Positions 61,262 through 64,000 of a stretch of 64,000 nucleotides of DNA are shown piece after piece. This DNA comes from Frankia sp. RB7. GTDB taxonomy: Bacteria > Pseudomonadota > Alphaproteobacteria > Rhizobiales > Xanthobacteraceae. A model generated the notes under the pieces. It had not been told where the DNA came from and made no database searches. It was given only the letters and a program-made list of their open reading frames with translations. A program made the position numbers and the translations under genes. The stretch's first letter is position 1. Each line of letters begins with the position of its first letter. The stretch spans positions 1 through 64,000 of the forward strand of contig JAUEPE010000003.1 in NCBI GenBank assembly GCA_030403585.1, in the 5' to 3' direction.

Positions 61262-61498
61262 ATGACCCGCCTAGCCCTTCATGGACTGCGTTCGCGACAA
61301 GACGTGCAAGATCTGAGCGCGGAAGATCGCACGACCTATCGACGATGGGCGCGCCACTCATTCGCGGTCTATGCGATCGTTATTGCCGTTTTGTTCGCCG
61401 GTTTCTGGATTCACGACCGCACCGTGATGGTCGCTCAATCAGTATCGAAACCGGGAACTCGCCCCGCGGCGGCCAGAACAAATGAGCGGCGCCATTGA
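61262..61498 (+). CDS. Small single-span membrane protein, paralog of 26923
   Basis: A 78-residue protein. LSAEDRTTYRRWARHSFAVYAIVIAV begins the conserved part, one transmembrane helix follows (YAIVIAVLFAGFWI), and the tail is polar. The N-terminal layout matches the protein at 26923 (LNEDDRRIVRKWRLAT). GGAGG lies seven bases before the ATG. The gene ends inside a hairpin shared with the convergent BA14K gene. Function unknown. Confidence 0.65.
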   Translation: MTRLALHGLRSRQDVQDLSAEDRTTYRRWARHSFAVYAIVIAVLFAGFWIHDRTVMVAQSVSKPGTRPAAARTNERRH

Positions 61499-61510
61499 TC
61501 GGCGCCGCTC
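61484..61510 (-). terminator. Hairpin between convergent genes
   Basis: GAGCGGCGCC-ATTGATC-GGCGCCGCTC, a perfect 10-bp stem. On the minus strand ATTTGTTCT follows, so it probably terminates the BA14K transcript; it also overlaps the stop codon of the 61262 gene. Confidence 0.65.
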
Positions 61511-61534
61511 ACAGATGATGCTCTTCAGGCCGTC

Positions 61535-62152
61535 TTACGGACAGGGATGGCGCAGGCCATCATAGCCGAGATAGGTGCCGGACGCCGGGTCGTAGGATCG
61601 GTAGCGCTGGGCACAATAGGCCGACGAATCGCCGCCAGTGTCAGGCACCACGGCGACGGTCGCGCCATCGTCATAGTAGCTGTTGTCGTAATATCCATCG
61701 CCGTAATACGGGCCGTCGCCGTAATAGGCGTAGGACGAGCCAATCGCGCCGATCGCCGCACCGGCTGCGAGGCCGGGCCAGAAGCCGCCGCCGCGATGGC
61801 GCCAGCCGCCGCCGTGCCAGTTCCCGCCGCCGCCATTCCAATGGTTTCCGGCCGCTGCGAAGTTGCGGCCACCGCCGTTAAAGGCGGGCCCTGCGCTCGG
61901 GCGCGCTGCCGCGAAATTGCCACCGCCACCGCCGATCCGGGGGCCGCCGCTAAAGCCGCCGCCCATACGGGCGCCGCCACCACCACCAAAATGGGCACCG
62001 CCGCCACCGCCGAAATGAGCACCGCCACCGCCGCCGATATGGCCGCCGCCACCACCGCCGTGGCCGCCATGGCCCTGGGCGAAGCTCGGGGTTGCCATCG
62101 GCAGCACCAGTGCCAGCGCTGCGGCCGCGCTCAAAATTTTCAGACTTCTCAT
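61535..62152 (-). CDS. BA14K-family Gly-rich secreted protein
   Basis: A 205-residue protein with a signal peptide (MRSLKILSAAAALALVLPMATPSFAQ). A Gly/His-rich repeat region follows (GGGGGAHFGGGGGAHFGGG), then a hydrophobic glycine segment and the C-terminal BA14K motif YCAQRYRSYDPASGTYLGY-DG. BA14K proteins were named for an immunoreactive Brucella protein; lectin-like activity has been reported for some. ATG 62152 is fixed by the signal peptide. Confidence 0.88.
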   Translation of the reverse strand: MRSLKILSAAAALALVLPMATPSFAQGHGGHGGGGGGHIGGGGGAHFGGGGGAHFGGGGGARMGGGFSGGPRIGGGGGNFAAARPSAGPAFNGGGRNFAAAGNHWNGGGGNWHGGGWRHRGGGFWPGLAAGAAIGAIGSSYAYYGDGPYYGDGYYDNSYYDDGATVAVVPDTGGDSSAYCAQRYRSYDPASGTYLGYDGLRHPCP

Positions 62153-62399
62153 GATCAAACTCCTTTTCCAGAGAGCAAACCCACCGAAAGGGCCGTTGTT
62201 CCTGGGTTCACAACGGTGTGCGCGTGAAGGGGCAGATTTCCACGCGGCCGCTGTACCGGGCATGAACGGACCGTGCTCGCTTTGCGGCGACGACCAAGCC
62301 TATGCACCGCGCTTGGCGTGAGGCACGGCCGCACCGGGCGAACTGGACATTTGAGCGCCCGGATGGCATCAGGACCCTACGAAGCAGGGCCCTTGCCGC

Positions 62400-62807
62400 A
62401 TGAAACAATTCTTCCTGAAGCTCTTCACCTGGTGGAACGGCCAGACCTTTGGCACCCAACTCTGGACCCGCCGGTTCGGGGAGCTGGTCGGTGAGGACGA
62501 ACAGGGCAACCGCTACTATCGGATGGCTGGTGGCAAGATCGACCCGACGCTCGGCTTCGAGCGGCGCTGGGTGATTTATAACGGCTATGCGGAAGCCAGT
62601 CGTATCCCGGCGGGCTGGCATGGCTGGATGCATCACGTCGTCGACGTGCCGCCGACCGAGGAGAACTACCAGCCGCGCGAATGGCAGAAGCCGCACCAGC
62701 CGAATCCGACGGGTACGGCCAAGGCCTACCGTCCGCCCGGTTCGACGCTCGCCAGCGGCAAGCGCCCGAAGGCGACCGGCGACTACCAGCCCTGGACGCC
62801 CGGCTAG
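62400..62807 (+). CDS. NDUFA12-like NADH:ubiquinone oxidoreductase subunit
   Basis: A 135-residue protein of the NDUFA12/B17.2 family, an accessory subunit of complex I in alphaproteobacteria and mitochondria. Landmarks are FTWWNGQTFGTQLWTRRFGE, VGEDEQGNRYY and RRWVIYNG, with WHGWMHHVVDVPPTE after them. It would bind the peripheral arm on the cytoplasmic side. No nuo genes are nearby, as is usual for this gene in alphaproteobacteria. It is monocistronic. Confidence 0.93.
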   Translation: MKQFFLKLFTWWNGQTFGTQLWTRRFGELVGEDEQGNRYYRMAGGKIDPTLGFERRWVIYNGYAEASRIPAGWHGWMHHVVDVPPTEENYQPREWQKPHQPNPTGTAKAYRPPGSTLASGKRPKATGDYQPWTPG

Positions 62808-63147
62808 GACTTGCGCTCTTCCATCATTGGTTTGGATGCATCCGCATCCGCATCAACCCGCTGTGGACAACGGGAACAGCGGGGATGCCGGCTGCGTGGC
62901 CGTTGCGCCTGCGCAAGCGATGCGGCTCAATAGACCCATCTTACGGAGATGGGAGACCATCGCGTTCGGTTCGGGCAACAGCTCGCGACTGTCCCGAAAT
63001 GCAGCGGCCGCCGACCAGGACTCGATCGGGAGATAGGCCCCCGGTCTGGAAGCTCCAAAATCGCCCGATGAAATGTGTAGCCGCCGTAAGACAGGAAAGG
63101 CCGCTCGGGAAACCGGGTGGCCTTTTTCTTTGACACGCGAGCGGAGA
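62808..63147. other. Intergenic region with terminator, no gene seen
   Basis: A 340-bp gap between convergent genes. Apart from the hairpin at 63096-63131 nothing with coding character was seen. A small RNA ending at that hairpin is possible but unsupported. Confidence 0.4.
63096..63131. terminator. Bidirectional terminator hairpin
   Basis: AAAGGCC pairs with GGCCTTT around a partly paired GCTCGGGAAACCGGGT core, followed by TTCTTTG on the plus strand and by TCCTGTC on the minus strand. It lies 17 bases past the isonitrile hydratase-like gene. Confidence 0.65.
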
Positions 63148-63834
63148 TCACATCATCCGTTCGGCCGCGCGCTTGACGGCTTCCAGGCGGCGGGCCTGCC
63201 TTGGCGCGCCGCGCTCCCGGAGCAAGGCGAGAACCTCCGAAGATGCGGTGTCGGGCGAGCCTGAATTGAACGGCGGCGCCGGATTGTATTCGAGCTGAAG
63301 CTGGATCGCTTCCGCCGTCGTGCGGTCGACCAGGATCGACACCAGCGTCAGCGCGAAATCGATCCCTGCGGTGACGCCGCCGCCGGTGATGCGGTTGCGG
63401 TCGACGCAGACGCGCGTCCTGGTCGGCGTCGCGCCGAATTGGCTGAGCATCTCCATCGCGCTCCAATGGGTCGCGGCCCGATAGCCCTTCAACAGGCCGG
63501 CGGCGCCGAGCGCCAGCGATCCCGTGCAAACCGATGTCACGTATTTGGCGCCCGCGGCCTGCCGGCGCAGGAAATCGAGCACCTCCTCGTCATTGAGCAG
63601 GTCGTCGGTGCCGCCACCTCCGGGAACGCAGATCACGTCGAGCTGCGGACAATCGGCGAACGTCGTGGTCGGCGTCAGCGTCAGCACGGAATCGCTCGGC
63701 ACCGGCTCGATGCGCTTCCAGATCAGGTGCAGCTTCGCGCCGGGGACGTTGGCAAATACCTGCAGCGGACCGGTGAAGTCGAGCTGGGTGACGCGCGGGA
63801 ACACCAGGAGACCGATCTGGAGTGGGGCCGACAT
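63148..63834 (-). CDS. DJ-1/PfpI-family protein, isonitrile hydratase-like
   Basis: A 228-residue class I glutamine amidotransferase-like protein. The nucleophile elbow is VTSVCTGSLALGAAGLL (Cys ~107) and GVTAGIDFAL lies in the C-terminal part, matching isonitrile (isocyanide) hydratase homologs and GlxA N-domains. The start (MSAPLQIGLLVFP) follows the family. It is divergent from a GlxA-type regulator; direct repeats and a palindrome lie between them. The substrate is not proven. Confidence 0.85.
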   Translation of the reverse strand: MSAPLQIGLLVFPRVTQLDFTGPLQVFANVPGAKLHLIWKRIEPVPSDSVLTLTPTTTFADCPQLDVICVPGGGGTDDLLNDEEVLDFLRRQAAGAKYVTSVCTGSLALGAAGLLKGYRAATHWSAMEMLSQFGATPTRTRVCVDRNRITGGGVTAGIDFALTLVSILVDRTTAEAIQLQLEYNPAPPFNSGSPDTASSEVLALLRERGAPRQARRLEAVKRAAERMM

Positions 63835-63865
63835 GAAAACCTCCAATGAAGCGCTTGACGGGAGC

Positions 63866-63898
63866 AAAATGGCATGATGCCATCCTGTCCAAAATGGC
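63866..63898. promoter_or_regulatory. Operator region of the hydratase/GlxA pair
   Basis: A perfect palindrome ATGGCAT-G-ATGCCAT (63869-63883) overlaps the first of two direct repeats AAAATGGC (63866-63873 and 63891-63898), 25 bases apart. Direct repeats of this spacing suit an AraC-type regulator. Confidence 0.55.
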
Positions 63899-63919
63899 GT
63901 AATTCCCTCACTTTCGGAC

Positions 63920-64000
63920 ATGAGCATGATCGGCGTCCTGATCTTCCCGGATTTTCAGTTGCTCGATGCGGCGGGCCCGATCTCGGTGTTCGAGATTGCG
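63920..64000 (+). CDS. GlxA-family AraC-type regulator, N-terminal part (cut by window edge)
   Basis: Twenty-seven codons are visible: MSMIGVLIFPDFQLLDAAGP and then ISVFEIA. This is the start of a DJ-1/PfpI-like sensor domain as in GlxA regulators, which carry a C-terminal AraC HTH outside the window. The HTH is therefore assumed, not seen. It is divergent from the DJ-1 family hydratase, which shares the fold, a common regulator/enzyme pairing. ATG at 63926 is an alternative start. Confidence 0.7.
   Translation, partial: MSMIGVLIFPDFQLLDAAGPISVFEIA

Noticed and set aside
62930..63132. A second small RNA ending at the terminator at 63096
   Set aside because: The hairpin is explained as the terminator of the convergent gene; no promoter or second hairpin was evident.

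Overview
The window looks like chromosomal DNA of an alphaproteobacterium of the Bradyrhizobium group. The DNA is uniformly GC-rich. It carries typical alphaproteobacterial families (NDUFA12-like complex I subunit, BA14K, DUF2336, DUF6894, DUF2778/tlde1, B12-dependent ribonucleotide reductase), CtrA-type TTAA-N7-TTAA sites, and intergenic hairpin repeats of the kind that litter Bradyrhizobium genomes. No rRNA, tRNA, insertion sequence, phage module or CRISPR array was seen. The genus is an inference from gene content; no database was searched.

Layout. 0.2-8.1 kb: PsiF-like protein, two alpha/beta hydrolases, nitroreductase, a cyclic-di-GMP-type operon (DUF2336, PilZ, HD-GYP), an AraC regulator and an FMN reductase. 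8.1-12.2 kb: chemoreceptor, DUF1810, a DUF2778 cell-wall protein, DUF982. 12.3-18.6 kb: a regulated uptake/catabolism cluster: ABC ATPase, DapA-like aldolase, GNAT, epimerase-like oxidoreductase, ABC permease, TetR regulator and a divergent NMT1-like binding protein, with two matching 16-bp palindromes beside the regulator. 18.8-20.7 kb: minCDE behind CtrA-type boxes. 21-28 kb: hybrid histidine kinase, small secreted proteins, an SDR remnant, a candidate small RNA behind a CtrA-type box, an L,D-transpeptidase. 28-38 kb: three regulator/effector pairs with visible operators (MarR/flavin monooxygenase, TetR/SMR efflux pump, TetR/O-methyltransferase), then PaiB, a pyridoxal kinase and an M15-like peptidase.

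38-48.9 kb: an orphan Flp pilin, small secreted proteins, PhzF, FkbM, a 2Fe-2S ferredoxin-like protein, an acyl desaturase, an SGNH hydrolase and a ParB-domain protein. Five copies of one ~82-bp hairpin repeat lie in this part only. 48.9-54.6 kb: an accessory operon immediately 3-prime of nrdJ. It holds an ImmA/IrrE metallopeptidase whose tail copies the NrdJ zinc ribbon, a membrane-anchored XRE protein, a second ImmA/IrrE peptidase and a small terminal ORF. This is the best candidate here for an undescribed system. 55-64 kb: DMT transporter, DUF4236/peptidoglycan-binding protein, a response regulator and CHASE3 hybrid kinase pair, BA14K, NDUFA12, and an isonitrile hydratase-like protein divergent from a GlxA-type regulator cut by the window edge.

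Most genes are single or in operons of two to five. Where no start was certain, the choice rests on Shine-Dalgarno spacing, signal peptides and overlap with neighbours, and alternatives are given.
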